Positions 23,597 to 31,774 of a stretch of DNA of 64,000 nt are shown here, piece after piece. Position numbers and translations under genes: made by a program. The stretch's first letter is position 1. Each line of letters opens with the position of its first letter. This DNA comes from Nonomuraea fuscirosea (GTDB lineage: Bacteria; Actinomycetota; Actinomycetes; Streptosporangiales; Streptosporangiaceae). The DNA lies in contig NZ_PVNG01000006.1 in the NCBI RefSeq assembly GCF_003001935.1, positions 62,001 through 126,000 of the forward strand, given 5' to 3'. Under the pieces are notes generated by a model, which did not search any database, had not been told where the DNA came from, and saw only the letters and a list, made by a program, of their open reading frames with translations.

Positions 23597-24928
23597 ATGA
23601 TGGTGAACGATGTCGCCGGCGGCCGTCTGGCCGGATACCGGCGGGCGCTGTCGCGGCGTGACTTCCGCGTCCTCTGGCTGGGTTCGTCCGTCTCGCTCGT
23701 GGGCGACGGGATGACGTTCGTCGCGCTGACGTGGCTGGTGTTGTCCCAGCCTGACGGGGTGCGGCGGCTCGGGCTGCTGACCGTCTGCCACACGCTGCCG
23801 GTGTTCGTGGGCGGGCTGCTGGCCGGGCCGGTGCTGGACCGGTTCGACAAGCGGCATGTGCTGGCCGTCGACAGCGTGGTCCGGGGCGGGGCGATGGCGT
23901 CGATCCCGGTCGTGTCGCTGGTGGGCGAGGTGCCGCCGGCGATGCCGTTCGTGGTCGCCGCGGTGTACGGGCTGTTCAGGATGGTGCCCCTGGCCGGGTT
24001 TCCGGCGGCGATCCCGGACCTCGTCCCCGAGCGGGATCGGGACGCGGCCAACGCGCTGGAGAGCCTGAGCTTCAGCCTCTCGGGCATGATCGGACCCGCT
24101 CTGGGCGGTGTCCTGATCGCCGGGTTCGGCGGCGAGGCCGTGCTGGCCTTCGACGCCCTCTCCTATGCGCTGTTCGCCGTGGCAGCCCTCACCGTCCGCC
24201 GTCCCCTCGTCGTGCGCCGGCCTGCCTCCGTCCGTCCGCCCTTCGCTGTCCGCCGCCCCTCCGTCGTCCGCCGCCCTCTCGCACCGCAGGCGTCTCCGGC
24301 GACGGAACCGCCGCGGGAAGCGGCGACGGAACCGTCGGCGGAAGCGGTGCCGGAGTCGGCGCGTGGCACGCTCATGACCCTGCTGCGTGACCGGGTGCTG
24401 GTCGCGACCACGCTCGCGTTCATGGCCTTCAACATCGCCGTGGGCATGCTGCTCGTCACCGGCCCCTGGCTGGCCAAGACCCAGCTCCAGGGCGGTCCGC
24501 AAGCTCTGGGCCTGCTGCTCGCCGCTCTGGCGGCGGGCGAGCTGGCCGGTGCGGCGGTCGCCGGCGCGAGGACGCCGCGGGCTCGCCCGCTCAGGGCCAT
24601 CGCCGGAGTCCAGCTCGTCGCCGCAGCCGGGTTCCTGGCGCTGCTGACCGCCCCGCTCACGATCACCGTCCTCGCGGGGTTCCTCGTCATCGGGATGTTC
24701 AGCGCGCCCATGACCATCTGGGCGCAGTCGCTGCGCATGGCCCGCATCCCCGCGCCCCTGCGTGGCCGGGGCTTCGCCATCCTCAGGACGCTCATGCAGG
24801 CGACGCCGCCGATCGGCGCCGCGATCGTCACCCCCCTCCTGGCGGCCGGCCTGCTCGGCCCCGCCGCGCTCGTCATGACCCTCGTCGCGGCTGTTCCCGC
24901 CGCGGTCCTGCTGAGCATGAAGCACTGA
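23597..24928 (+). CDS. MFS transporter, MFS_3/enterobactin-exporter-like
   Basis: A 443-aa membrane protein with about twelve helices and the MFS motif A variant GPVLDRFDKRH between helices 2 and 3. The N-terminal RDFRVLWLGSSVSLVGDGM is typical of the DHA3/MFS_3 group of drug or siderophore exporters. The central cytoplasmic loop (residues about 197-255) holds a repeated VRRP element and then an acidic Ala/Glu-rich stretch, longer than usual. Two ATGs (23597, 23600) are possible. It has no operon partner. Confidence 0.85.
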   Translation: MMVNDVAGGRLAGYRRALSRRDFRVLWLGSSVSLVGDGMTFVALTWLVLSQPDGVRRLGLLTVCHTLPVFVGGLLAGPVLDRFDKRHVLAVDSVVRGGAMASIPVVSLVGEVPPAMPFVVAAVYGLFRMVPLAGFPAAIPDLVPERDRDAANALESLSFSLSGMIGPALGGVLIAGFGGEAVLAFDALSYALFAVAALTVRRPLVVRRPASVRPPFAVRRPSVVRRPLAPQASPATEPPREAATEPSAEAVPESARGTLMTLLRDRVLVATTLAFMAFNIAVGMLLVTGPWLAKTQLQGGPQALGLLLAALAAGELAGAAVAGARTPRARPLRAIAGVQLVAAAGFLALLTAPLTITVLAGFLVIGMFSAPMTIWAQSLRMARIPAPLRGRGFAILRTLMQATPPIGAAIVTPLLAAGLLGPAALVMTLVAAVPAAVLLSMKH

Positions 24929-25019
24929 CCGGAACGGGGCCGTTCCGCAGCGACGGCTGAGTTTGAGCACGCGTCTGTCAGGAAGGCCGGTGCGACGCCC
25001 CGGATAAGGATCGACCGCG

Positions 25020-25493
25020 GTGCCGGGGCCGGGTGACGTCGCGGCTACCCTTGCCCGGGTGACGATCCGCCCCAGAACCCCGCAAGACCTTCCCGCATGT
25101 GTCGACGCGCTCGCTCAGGTCCAGGCCGCCGACCGGTATCCGGTGGACTGGCCGGACGATCCGGGCGGCTGGCTGACGCCCGATGACCTGGCGGCGGCCT
25201 GGATCGCGGTGGAGTCGGGTGTGGTGGTCGGGCATGTGGGGCTGACCGGGGACGCGGAGATCGTGCGGCTGTTCGTGACCCCGGCGGCGCGCGGCGGCGG
25301 ACTGGCCGCGCGGCTCCTCGAAACCGCCAGGGCCGCCGCGGCCGGGCCGCTCAAGCTGCAGGTTTCCTCGGAGGGGAAGGCGGCCATCGCCTTCTACGAG
25401 CGCGCGGGCTGGCGCAGGATCGGCAGCGACCGGGCCGCCTGGCTCAACGCGGCAGGCGAGCCCGCCCTGGTGCACCACTACGTCAGCCCTTGA
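25020..25493 (+). CDS. GNAT-family N-acetyltransferase
   Basis: A 157-aa protein with a single acetyltransferase domain. VRLFVTPAARGGGLAARLLE is motif A, which binds the acetyl-CoA pyrophosphate (RxxGxG/A variant RGGGLA), and AIAFYERAGWRRIG is motif B. The acceptor substrate cannot be inferred. The GTG at 25020 gives the longest frame; a GTG at 25059 (VTIRPRT) fits the conserved start of the domain better and is a serious alternative. Confidence 0.82.
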   Translation: MPGPGDVAATLARVTIRPRTPQDLPACVDALAQVQAADRYPVDWPDDPGGWLTPDDLAAAWIAVESGVVVGHVGLTGDAEIVRLFVTPAARGGGLAARLLETARAAAAGPLKLQVSSEGKAAIAFYERAGWRRIGSDRAAWLNAAGEPALVHHYVSP

Positions 25494-25521
25494 CGCGACC
25501 CGCGTCGTAGCGCGGCGGCAT

Positions 25522-25550
25522 CCCGCCCAGCTGCCTCTGCGCCGGGCGGG
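25522..25550. terminator. stem-loop between convergent genes
   Basis: CCCGCCC (25522-25528) pairs with GGGCGGG (25544-25550) across a 15-nt loop, midway between the stops of the convergent GNAT and VOC genes. No U-tract follows, as is common in actinomycetes. A bidirectional terminator is likely. Confidence 0.55.
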
Positions 25551-25558
25551 GATCGGCC

Positions 25559-26032
25559 TCAGAGGCCGGCGGCCTCGTACAGGGCGGCCAGGTCGAGCTT
25601 GCGCATGCCGAGCATCGCCTTCATCGCCCCCTGAGCCGCCACCGGGTCGGCGTGGCCGAGCAGCTCAGACAGCTGCCGGGGGACGATCTGCCAGGAGACA
25701 CCCCAGCGGTCCTTCAACCACCCGCACTGCCCCTCCTCGCCGCCGTCCGCGGTGAGCCTGGCCCACAGCTCGTCGATCTCCGCCTGCGACTCGCAGGCCA
25801 CGTACACGGACGCCGCCTCGGTGAAGGCGGAGCCCGGCCGGCCGTTCAGCGCCATGAACTGCTGGCCGGCCAGCTCGAACGTGACCGCCATGGCCGTCCC
25901 GGGGGTACCGGGGCCGGCCTCGCCGAACCGCTGGACCTCCAGGATCCGGGAGCCGGCGATCAGCGACGTGTAAAGGGTGGCGGCCTCCTCGGCCTGGCTT
26001 TCGAACCAGAGGCACGTGGTGATCTTCCGCAT
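25559..26032 (-). CDS. VOC-family protein, PhnB/3-demethylubiquinone methyltransferase-like
   Basis: A 157-aa protein of the glyoxalase/VOC superfamily. The pattern TTCLWFESQAEEAATLYTSL at the start and GWLKDRWGVSWQIVP near residue 115 are typical of the PhnB-like 3-dmu-9_3-mt group. These are small metal-binding beta-alpha-beta proteins of mostly unknown substrate. ATG 26032 follows GGAGGGA by about seven bases, whereas the frame continues open far upstream without a start signal. Confidence 0.85.
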   Translation of the reverse strand: MRKITTCLWFESQAEEAATLYTSLIAGSRILEVQRFGEAGPGTPGTAMAVTFELAGQQFMALNGRPGSAFTEAASVYVACESQAEIDELWARLTADGGEEGQCGWLKDRWGVSWQIVPRQLSELLGHADPVAAQGAMKAMLGMRKLDLAALYEAAGL

Positions 26033-26127
26033 GGTGAGTCCCTCCATCGGGAGTCGTCGTGGTCGTTCACCAGGGCGTCGAACACGCCGGGCGCGGATCG
26101 ACATCCGCCGCGAAGTTTTTTTCGAGG

Positions 26128-27048
26128 TCAGCCGAGGACCGCGCCGAGCGTCGCCATGATCGGGATGGACAGGCCCGTGGTCACCAGGACGGCGCCGCGG
26201 GCCAGCCGCCTGCCGGTGTCGTACGTGACCGCGTACACGTAGATGTTCTGCGCCGTGGGCAGGGCCGCGAAGAGGGTGGCGGCCAGCAGGTGCGTGCCCT
26301 CCAGGCCGAGCAGGCGGGCGGTCGCGTACGCCACCGCGGGCTGCGCGAACGCCTTGAGCGCCACCGCCAGGGCGATGTCCCGGCCCACGCCGTCCTCCTC
26401 CGGGGCTGGGGCGGCGCGGCGCGAGCCGTACAGGCTGAGCCCGTACGCCAGCAGCGCCACCGGCACGGCCGCGCCGCCGAGCAGGTCGATCGGGCGCATG
26501 ACCGTGACCGGCAGCGCGACCCCCGCCAGCGCGAACGCGAGCCCGAACAGCGAGGCCACGGTGAGCGGGTTGCGCAGCGGCAGCAGCAGCGCGGCCCGCG
26601 GCGAACGGGAGCCCTTGTCCAGGACGAGGAAGGAGAGCGGGGTGAGCACGAGCAGCTGGAAGAGCAGGATCGGGGCGACGAGGGCGGCGTCGCCGAGCAC
26701 GTACAGGGAGATCGGCACGCCCAGGTTGCCCGCGTTGACGTAGGAGGAGGCGAGCGCGCCGATCGTGAGCTGCCGCGCGGTACGCCGCCAGGCGAGCTTG
26801 GCCACCAGCACGAACACCAGCGCCGTGAACGCCACCGCGACGACCTGGGTCAGCAGCACCGGCGACAGCAGCGCGCCGAGGTCGGCCCGGGACACGGTGG
26901 CGAACATCAGTGCCGGGGTGGCCACGAAGAACGCCAGCCGCGACAGCACCAGCTCGTCGGTGGCGCGCAGCACGCCGATGACACCGATGACGTACCCGAG
27001 CACGGCGACCGACACCAGAGCGGCGAACGCCGCGACAACCCCCGACAA
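26128..27048 (-). CDS. AEC (auxin efflux carrier) family permease
   Basis: A roughly 306-aa membrane protein with about ten helices, including LTIGALASSYVNAGNLGVPIS, the conserved Asn-Gly crossover of the family, and a C-terminal PTAQNIYVYA segment. AEC proteins transport small carboxylates, amino acids or auxin-like anions. A TTG at 27048 is proposed as start because GGAAGGGA lies about five bases upstream and the length then fits the family; upstream codons lack membrane character. Substrate is unknown. Confidence 0.82.
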   Translation of the reverse strand: MSGVVAAFAALVSVAVLGYVIGVIGVLRATDELVLSRLAFFVATPALMFATVSRADLGALLSPVLLTQVVAVAFTALVFVLVAKLAWRRTARQLTIGALASSYVNAGNLGVPISLYVLGDAALVAPILLFQLLVLTPLSFLVLDKGSRSPRAALLLPLRNPLTVASLFGLAFALAGVALPVTVMRPIDLLGGAAVPVALLAYGLSLYGSRRAAPAPEEDGVGRDIALAVALKAFAQPAVAYATARLLGLEGTHLLAATLFAALPTAQNIYVYAVTYDTGRRLARGAVLVTTGLSIPIMATLGAVLG

Positions 27049-27295
27049 CCTGTTCCCTTCCACGAATTGGACGTTCAGGAGCGTATCTGAGGGCCTTCGG
27101 GGCGTTTTGGCCGGTCCGCACCGCTTGTCGCCTGCGACGGACGCGGCGGAGGGGGCTCCGGAGGAAAACGGCGCCCGGTGATGGTCATCCGGGATCGCGG
27201 GCCGGGCGAAGCAAGGGATGAGCGGGATCACCGCGCCGGAGGCGTCCGTGCGCGGCACCGGTCCCGTCCGAGCCCCCTACCCGGAGGAGACGGAC

Positions 27296-27682
27296 ATGCG
27301 TCGCACGTCGTACAAGCTCACCCTGCCTGCCGTGGCCGCGGCCGCCATGCTGATGTTCCCCGGCGCGCTCCCAGCGTCGGCCTCGTCCACTGCGGCCGGC
27401 TCGGCGGCGGCCGCCAGTGCGGCCCTCACCCTCACCGGCGGCAGCTGCGAGGGCCTCGCACGCCGCTTCCTCTGCTCGGTCGCCTTCAGCGGAGCGGTCG
27501 CGCCGGTCAGCGTCCGCTGGTTCGTGGACGGATCGCACGTGCCCGCGTACGACAACCGGACGTTCGTCGGGATCGGCTGCCAGCCCACCTTCCGCTACGA
27601 CATCCGGGCGGTGATCTCCGACGGCACCGGCGCGTCCGTGGAGTTCCGCTCGAACCCGGTCTGCCGCTCCGGCAACCCTTGA
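27296..27682 (+). CDS. small secreted protein of unknown function
   Basis: A 128-aa protein with a clear Sec signal peptide: MRRTSYK, then a hydrophobic core and an ALPASAS cleavage region near residue 30. The mature part has four cysteines (GGSCEG, FLCSV, IGCQP, PVCRS), which suggests two disulfide bonds, and an SVRWFVDG strand pattern reminiscent of an immunoglobulin-like fold. CGGAGGAG precedes ATG 27296 by about six bases. It is unrecognised and has no operon partner. Confidence 0.75.
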   Translation: MRRTSYKLTLPAVAAAAMLMFPGALPASASSTAAGSAAAASAALTLTGGSCEGLARRFLCSVAFSGAVAPVSVRWFVDGSHVPAYDNRTFVGIGCQPTFRYDIRAVISDGTGASVEFRSNPVCRSGNP

Positions 27683-27741
27683 TCCGGTAACCGCACCTGG
27701 CAGCGCACCCGAGCAAGATCGGCTCGGGTAAGGTGCGTGGA

Positions 27742-28236
27742 ATGCCGGAATCGCGCAAGCGCAGGTCCGTCCGCGCCATCGTCCTCGACCCGGGCGATCG
27801 GGTCCTGCTCTGCCGCCACGACCTGACCGCCCTGGACGGCCCCGTCGTCTGGGCGATGCCGGGCGGCGGGGTGGAGCCGGGCGAGACGGACCTGCGGGCG
27901 CTGCGCCGCGAGCTGATGGAGGAGATCGGGCTGCGCCTGGACGGCGATCCGCCGCTCGTCTGGCATCAGGAGGTGAGCGGCCCGGGGTACGCGCCCGGCT
28001 ACGACGGCGTGATCAACCGTTACCACTTGGTACGGGTCCCGGCGTTCGTCCCGAACCCCGCCTGGTCCGCGGAGCGGCTGGCGGCCGAGCACATCCACGG
28101 GATGCGCTGGTGGAGGCTGGCGGAGATCGCCGCGGGAGACGGCGGCGAGCTGTTCTCGCCCCGTGACCTGGCCGGGACGCTGGGCGCGCTGCTGGCCGGC
28201 GGCGCGCCGGACGAGCCGGTCAGGCTGGGGCTGTGA
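27742..28236 (+). CDS. NUDIX hydrolase
   Basis: A 164-aa protein with an intact Nudix box, GGGVEPGETDLRALRRELME followed by EIGL, which binds the metal and cleaves nucleoside diphosphate linkages. FVPNPAWSAERLAAEHIHGMRWW is typical of the general MutT-like group, whose substrates vary. ATG 27742 follows AAGGTG; a GTG at 27733 is an alternative. It converges on the epoxide hydrolase gene across a strong stem-loop. Confidence 0.87.
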   Translation: MPESRKRRSVRAIVLDPGDRVLLCRHDLTALDGPVVWAMPGGGVEPGETDLRALRRELMEEIGLRLDGDPPLVWHQEVSGPGYAPGYDGVINRYHLVRVPAFVPNPAWSAERLAAEHIHGMRWWRLAEIAAGDGGELFSPRDLAGTLGALLAGGAPDEPVRLGL

Positions 28237-28237
28237 G

Positions 28238-28279
28238 CCGCCGGTGAGCGGAGCCCGGTAGCGGGCCCGTCAGCGGCGG
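28238..28279. terminator. nested hairpin between convergent NUDIX and epoxide hydrolase genes
   Basis: CCGCCG (28238-28243) pairs with CGGCGG (28274-28279), enclosing a second stem, GCCCG/CGGGC (28253-28257 and 28262-28266), with a 4-nt loop. It sits at the 3-prime ends of both genes and slightly enters the hydrolase coding end. A bidirectional terminator is likely. Confidence 0.5.
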
Positions 28280-29499
28280 TCGCGGAACGTGCGGCGCAGG
28301 TCGTCCACCCACGCCGCAGGGGTCTCCCACGGGATGAAGTGGCCGCCGCGGTCGTGGGCGGTGATGTTGACGTGGTTGTACCAGGCCGCCCGGTCACTCT
28401 CGAGGAACCCGCGTACCCGCTCCTCGCTGGTGTGCACGCCGGGCGGGTTCTCGTGGCCGACGAACGTGATGCCCGTGGGCGCCTCGACCACCGGCCACCG
28501 GTCGTGCGACGGCGTCCACGGGTAGCGGTTGTTGTTGGCGTAGGTGCGGATCGAGGTGCCGATCCCGCCGCCCGCCCAGAAGATCGTCGCGTGGGTGAGC
28601 AGCTCGTCCTTGCTGAAGACCCGCTCGACGTCTCCGCCGTTGTCCGACCATTTCGCCCACCGTTCCAGGATCCAGGCCAGCATGCCGGCGGGGGAGTCGT
28701 TCAGCCCGTGACCGAGCGTGGACGGCGCCAGCATGTGCGCGGCCAGGTGCACGGCGAAGCGCCGGTCCATCTCCAGGATCCGCGCGTGGACGTCGGCGGG
28801 CAGGCCGGAGGGGATGGGCGCGCCGCCGCTGAAGTCCCAGGCGCGGTCGCCGTTGAACAGCGTGAGCTTCAGCGCGGAGCCGATGTGGATGCCGTGCAGC
28901 TCGGCGGCGTACTTGTGGCCGAGCTGCCCCGTGATCAGCGCGCCGACGTCGCAGCCGCCGGCGGCGTACCTGTCGTGCCCCAGGACGCCGGTCATCAGCT
29001 CGTGCCAGACCTCGGCGATCTTCCAGAAGTTCATGTCCGGACGGTCCGTCAGCGGGGTCGAGAAGCCGAAGCCCGGCAGCGACGGCACGATCACGTCGAA
29101 CGCCTCCGCCGGATCGCCCCCGTGCGCGCCCGGGTCGGCGAGCGGGCCTGCCACCTTCGACCAGTGCCAGAACGTCCACGGCCAGCCGTGGCTGAGGATC
29201 AGCGGCACCGGGTCGGGGCCGACGCCGGGCTTGCGCATGAAGTGCACGGGCACGCCGCCGACGTCCACCCGGTAGTGCTCGAACGCGTTGATCTCCCGCT
29301 CGGCGGCCCGCCAGTCGAAGCCGTCCGCCCAGTAGGAGACCAGCTCCTCCAGGTAGGCGCGGCGCACCCCGTAGTAGCCGTCGTCGTTGCCCGCGTCCGG
29401 CTGCCACCGGGTCGTCACCAGCCGGCGCCGCAGGTCGTCGAGGACCTCGTCGGGGACGTGCAGCGGCTGCGGTTCGAGCGGGAACGGCCGGGTCGGCAT
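28270..29499 (-). CDS. epoxide hydrolase family protein (EHN domain, alpha/beta hydrolase)
   Basis: A 409-aa enzyme. The first ~110 residues are the EHN domain that precedes this group of epoxide hydrolases. The oxyanion stretch SHGWPWTFWHW, the nucleophile aspartate in AAGGCDVGA and the catalytic histidine in GGHFIPWETP are all visible. It should hydrate an epoxide through an ester intermediate. It lies 30 bp downstream of a MarR gene on the same strand, suggesting a substrate-responsive two-gene unit. Confidence 0.9.
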   Translation of the reverse strand: MPTRPFPLEPQPLHVPDEVLDDLRRRLVTTRWQPDAGNDDGYYGVRRAYLEELVSYWADGFDWRAAEREINAFEHYRVDVGGVPVHFMRKPGVGPDPVPLILSHGWPWTFWHWSKVAGPLADPGAHGGDPAEAFDVIVPSLPGFGFSTPLTDRPDMNFWKIAEVWHELMTGVLGHDRYAAGGCDVGALITGQLGHKYAAELHGIHIGSALKLTLFNGDRAWDFSGGAPIPSGLPADVHARILEMDRRFAVHLAAHMLAPSTLGHGLNDSPAGMLAWILERWAKWSDNGGDVERVFSKDELLTHATIFWAGGGIGTSIRTYANNNRYPWTPSHDRWPVVEAPTGITFVGHENPPGVHTSEERVRGFLESDRAAWYNHVNITAHDRGGHFIPWETPAAWVDDLRRTFRDRR

Positions 29500-29529
29500 G
29501 GGTCTCCTCCTGGAGCAGGTCGTACGCGG

Positions 29530-30012
29530 TCAGTCGCCGAGGCTCGCGGCGATCTCGGTCAGGCGGCCGAGCACCCGCGCCGAGCCGGCCAGCGCCGCCC
29601 GCTCGTCCTCGTCCAGGTGCTCCACCAGCCGGGACAGCCGCGCCACCCGGTCCGCGTGGCGGGAGCGGACGATGCGCAGGCCCTCCTCGGTGAGCTCCAG
29701 CAACACGGCCCGGCCGTCGCGCGGGTCGGGGCGGCGCGAGACGAGCCCGTCCTGCTCCAGCTTGGCGACCAGGCTGGTGAGCGCGGGCTGCTTGAGCTGC
29801 TCGGTCGCCGTCAGCGCGGTCAGGCGCATCGGCCCCCGGCGTTCCAGCGTGTGCAGCACCGACAGCGTCGAGAAGCTGAGCCTCCTGACCGACGGGAGCC
29901 GGATGAAGTAGGTGTTGAAGTCCTCGATCGCGGTGGCCAGCACGTCGAGGTCGAGGTCGGGTGCGAGGTCCGGCGCGGAGCCGGGCTCCGGATCCGGTGG
30001 CGCGGGCGTCAC
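29530..30012 (-). CDS. MarR-family transcriptional regulator
   Basis: A 160-aa winged-helix regulator. The DNA-binding core is at residues about 55-110 (RRGPMRLTALTATEQLKQPA, then VSRRPDPRDGRAVLLELTEEG), with the DPRDGR wing of MarR proteins. It starts at GTG 30012 without a ribosome binding site, six to seven bases after a TATAAA-like -10. It probably controls itself and the epoxide hydrolase gene 30 bp downstream; MarR proteins usually release DNA on binding an aromatic ligand. Confidence 0.88.
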   Translation of the reverse strand: MTPAPPDPEPGSAPDLAPDLDLDVLATAIEDFNTYFIRLPSVRRLSFSTLSVLHTLERRGPMRLTALTATEQLKQPALTSLVAKLEQDGLVSRRPDPRDGRAVLLELTEEGLRIVRSRHADRVARLSRLVEHLDEDERAALAGSARVLGRLTEIAASLGD

Positions 30013-30057
30013 GCCCGTATTTATATCAAATATCGATGTATTTCGCCTCGGAAGGGG
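30013..30057 (-). promoter_or_regulatory. AT-rich promoter/operator of the marR-epoxide hydrolase unit
   Basis: An AT-rich island on the minus strand contains a directly repeated GATAT (GATATTTGATAT) followed by TATAAA, which ends seven bases before the GTG start. A leaderless transcript is likely. The -35 is weak, so activation or a different sigma factor is possible. Confidence 0.5.
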
Positions 30058-30735
30058 TCAGCCCGTGGCGGAGTCGCGGGTACGGCCGTGGGCGTCGTGC
30101 GGCAGGTCGGCGTAGTGCCACTGGTGGTCGCGGGCCTGCCGGCACGCCGTCTCCAGGTCGCCCTCCTCGATCGCGGCCAGCAACTCGGCGTGATCGCGGG
30201 CGACGTCGTGCAGGTCGACCTCGGTGGCGACCATGGTGACCGAGGTGCGCGCCTCGATCTGCAGGCTCTCCCAGGTGAGCTTGAGCAGCTCGTTGCGCGC
30301 CGCCTCGACGAGATGGCGGTGGAACGACACGCTCGCCCGCGCCGACGCCTCGTCGTCGCCGCGGCCGGCGGCGTCCCGCATCGCCTCCACGTCGGCCCGC
30401 ATCGCCTCCACCGGCACCGTCCCGGCCAGCAGCGCGAGCCGGGTGGCGGTCTCCTCCAGCGCGGCCCGCACCACGTAACTCTCGCGCAGGGTCTCCTGTA
30501 CGAACGGGCGCACGAACGTGCCCCGGCGCGGCAGCGTCTCCACCAGCCGCATGGCCTCCAGTTCGCGCAGCGCCTCGCGCACGGGCGCCTGACTGGTGCC
30601 GTAGGTGGCCGCGAGCCGGGTCTCCACCAGCCGCTCGCCCGGCCTGACCTGCCCGGAGACGATCCTGCTGACCAGCGAGTCGCGGATCTGCCGCGCCAGC
30701 GTGAGCCGCGGCAGCTTCGGGGGCTCTTCGGTCAT
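30058..30735 (-). CDS. GntR-family regulator, FadR/FCD subgroup
   Basis: A 225-aa regulator. Residues about 10-75 form the GntR winged helix (GERLVETRLAATYGTSQAPV, REALRELEAMRLVE), and residues about 85-215 the all-helical FCD ligand-binding domain with its metal-binding histidines (SFHRHLVEAARN, DHAELLAAIEEGD, ARDHQWHY). FCD regulators sense organic acids and usually repress catabolic operons. The gene is divergent from the molybdenum hydroxylase operon, with a perfect palindrome between them. Confidence 0.92.
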   Translation of the reverse strand: MTEEPPKLPRLTLARQIRDSLVSRIVSGQVRPGERLVETRLAATYGTSQAPVREALRELEAMRLVETLPRRGTFVRPFVQETLRESYVVRAALEETATRLALLAGTVPVEAMRADVEAMRDAAGRGDDEASARASVSFHRHLVEAARNELLKLTWESLQIEARTSVTMVATEVDLHDVARDHAELLAAIEEGDLETACRQARDHQWHYADLPHDAHGRTRDSATG

Positions 30736-30772
30736 GGCGCGATCCTACCGATCAGCAAGAGGAGAAGATCTC

Positions 30773-30813
30773 TTGACGCGGGAATCTCGATAATCAATTA
30801 TCGAGAATTATAG
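30773..30813 (+). promoter_or_regulatory. 22-bp perfect palindrome, operator of the Mo-hydroxylase operon
   Basis: TCTCGATAAT-CA-ATTATCGAGA at 30785-30806 has two perfect 10-bp arms. TTGACG at 30773-30778 is a good -35, placing the expected -10 inside the palindrome. It lies in the 108-bp divergent region between gntR and the FAD subunit gene. Binding by the FCD regulator is the obvious inference. Confidence 0.8.
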
Positions 30814-30843
30814 CGCCGTAAACCCCGAGCAGGGAGGCCGCAC

Positions 30844-31653
30844 ATGGTGATCGAGGCGGTGCACGTGCCCGAGTCCGTCGAAGCCGTGGTGACCCGGTCG
30901 GCCGCCGGCGGCCTGGTCATGGGCGGGGGAACGGTCGTGATGCCGCTGGTCAACAGCGGATCCGCGGGCGTGACCGAGCTGATCAGCCTGCGCCGCGCGG
31001 GCCTGGACGGCATCGAGGTGAGCGACGGCGTGGCCACGATCGGGGCGGCGGCCACGCTCACCGCCGTCGCCGAGCATCCCGGGCTCGCGTTCCTGCGCCC
31101 GGCGCTGCGCACGATCGCCTCCCCGACCCTGCGTAACCAGGCCACCGTGGGCGGCAACCTGTTCGTCGCGCAGCCGTACGGCGACCTGGCCGTCTGCCTG
31201 CTCGCCCTCGACGCCGCCTGCGAGATCGCCGGACCGGCCGGCCGGCGGGACGCGCCGGTCGCGGACGTCCTGGCCGCCGGGCTCGCCCCCGGCGAGATCG
31301 TCGTCGCGGTACGGCTCACACCGCCTCCACCGGGCGCCTGGCACTACCACAAGGCCATGCGCCGCCGCCTGAACTCCGCCTCCATCGTCACCGTCGCCGC
31401 CGTCGTCACGAAGGCCACCCCCGAGGACGTGGCCGGCGAGTGCAGGATCGCGCTGGGCGGCGTCGCCCCCCGCCCCGTACGGGCGCCGTCCGCGGAACGG
31501 GCGCTGCGCGGCCGTCCGCTGACCGAGGAGAGCCTCACCGAGGCGGGCCAGGCCGCCCGCGCCGACATCGACCCCTTCGACGACGCCTACGCCAGCGCGT
31601 GGTACCGGGCCCGCGTCCTGCCCGTGCACCTCCGCCGCGCCTTCCTGTCCTGA
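30844..31653 (+). CDS. molybdenum hydroxylase FAD-binding (medium) subunit
   Basis: A 269-aa protein of the CoxM/CutM/NdhF type. LVMGGGTVVMPLVNSG near residue 24 and ASPTLRNQATVGGNL near residue 97 are the two FAD-binding stretches of this family. It carries electrons from the Fe-S subunit to FAD and an acceptor. It is the first gene of an operon continuing to 37983. The 121-bp gap after it contains short 10-bp repeats but no gene. Confidence 0.93.
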   Translation: MVIEAVHVPESVEAVVTRSAAGGLVMGGGTVVMPLVNSGSAGVTELISLRRAGLDGIEVSDGVATIGAAATLTAVAEHPGLAFLRPALRTIASPTLRNQATVGGNLFVAQPYGDLAVCLLALDAACEIAGPAGRRDAPVADVLAAGLAPGEIVVAVRLTPPPPGAWHYHKAMRRRLNSASIVTVAAVVTKATPEDVAGECRIALGGVAPRPVRAPSAERALRGRPLTEESLTEAGQAARADIDPFDDAYASAWYRARVLPVHLRRAFLS

Positions 31654-31656
31654 CTC

Positions 31657-31703
31657 ACCTGAACGCACCTGAACGCACATGAACGCTTCGCAACTCACCT
31701 GAA
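31657..31703 (+). repeat. 10-bp tandem repeat ACCTGAACGC in the operon gap
   Basis: Three consecutive units, ACCTGAACGC, ACCTGAACGC and ACATGAACGC (31657-31686), are followed by a decayed ACCTGAACCC (31697-31706). They follow the FAD-subunit stop. This looks like replication slippage; no function is evident. Confidence 0.7.
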
Positions 31704-31774
31704 CCCCCTTGAGCGACCCCTGTCATCCCCGACCCCGTCACCCTTGAAGCGCCCGCATCCGAAGAGGTGGGACC

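Noticed and set aside
25559..27121. 520-codon frame fusing the VOC protein with antisense of the AEC gene
   Set aside because: Only the last 157 codons match the VOC family; the upstream part is a shadow of the AEC permease gene in another frame.
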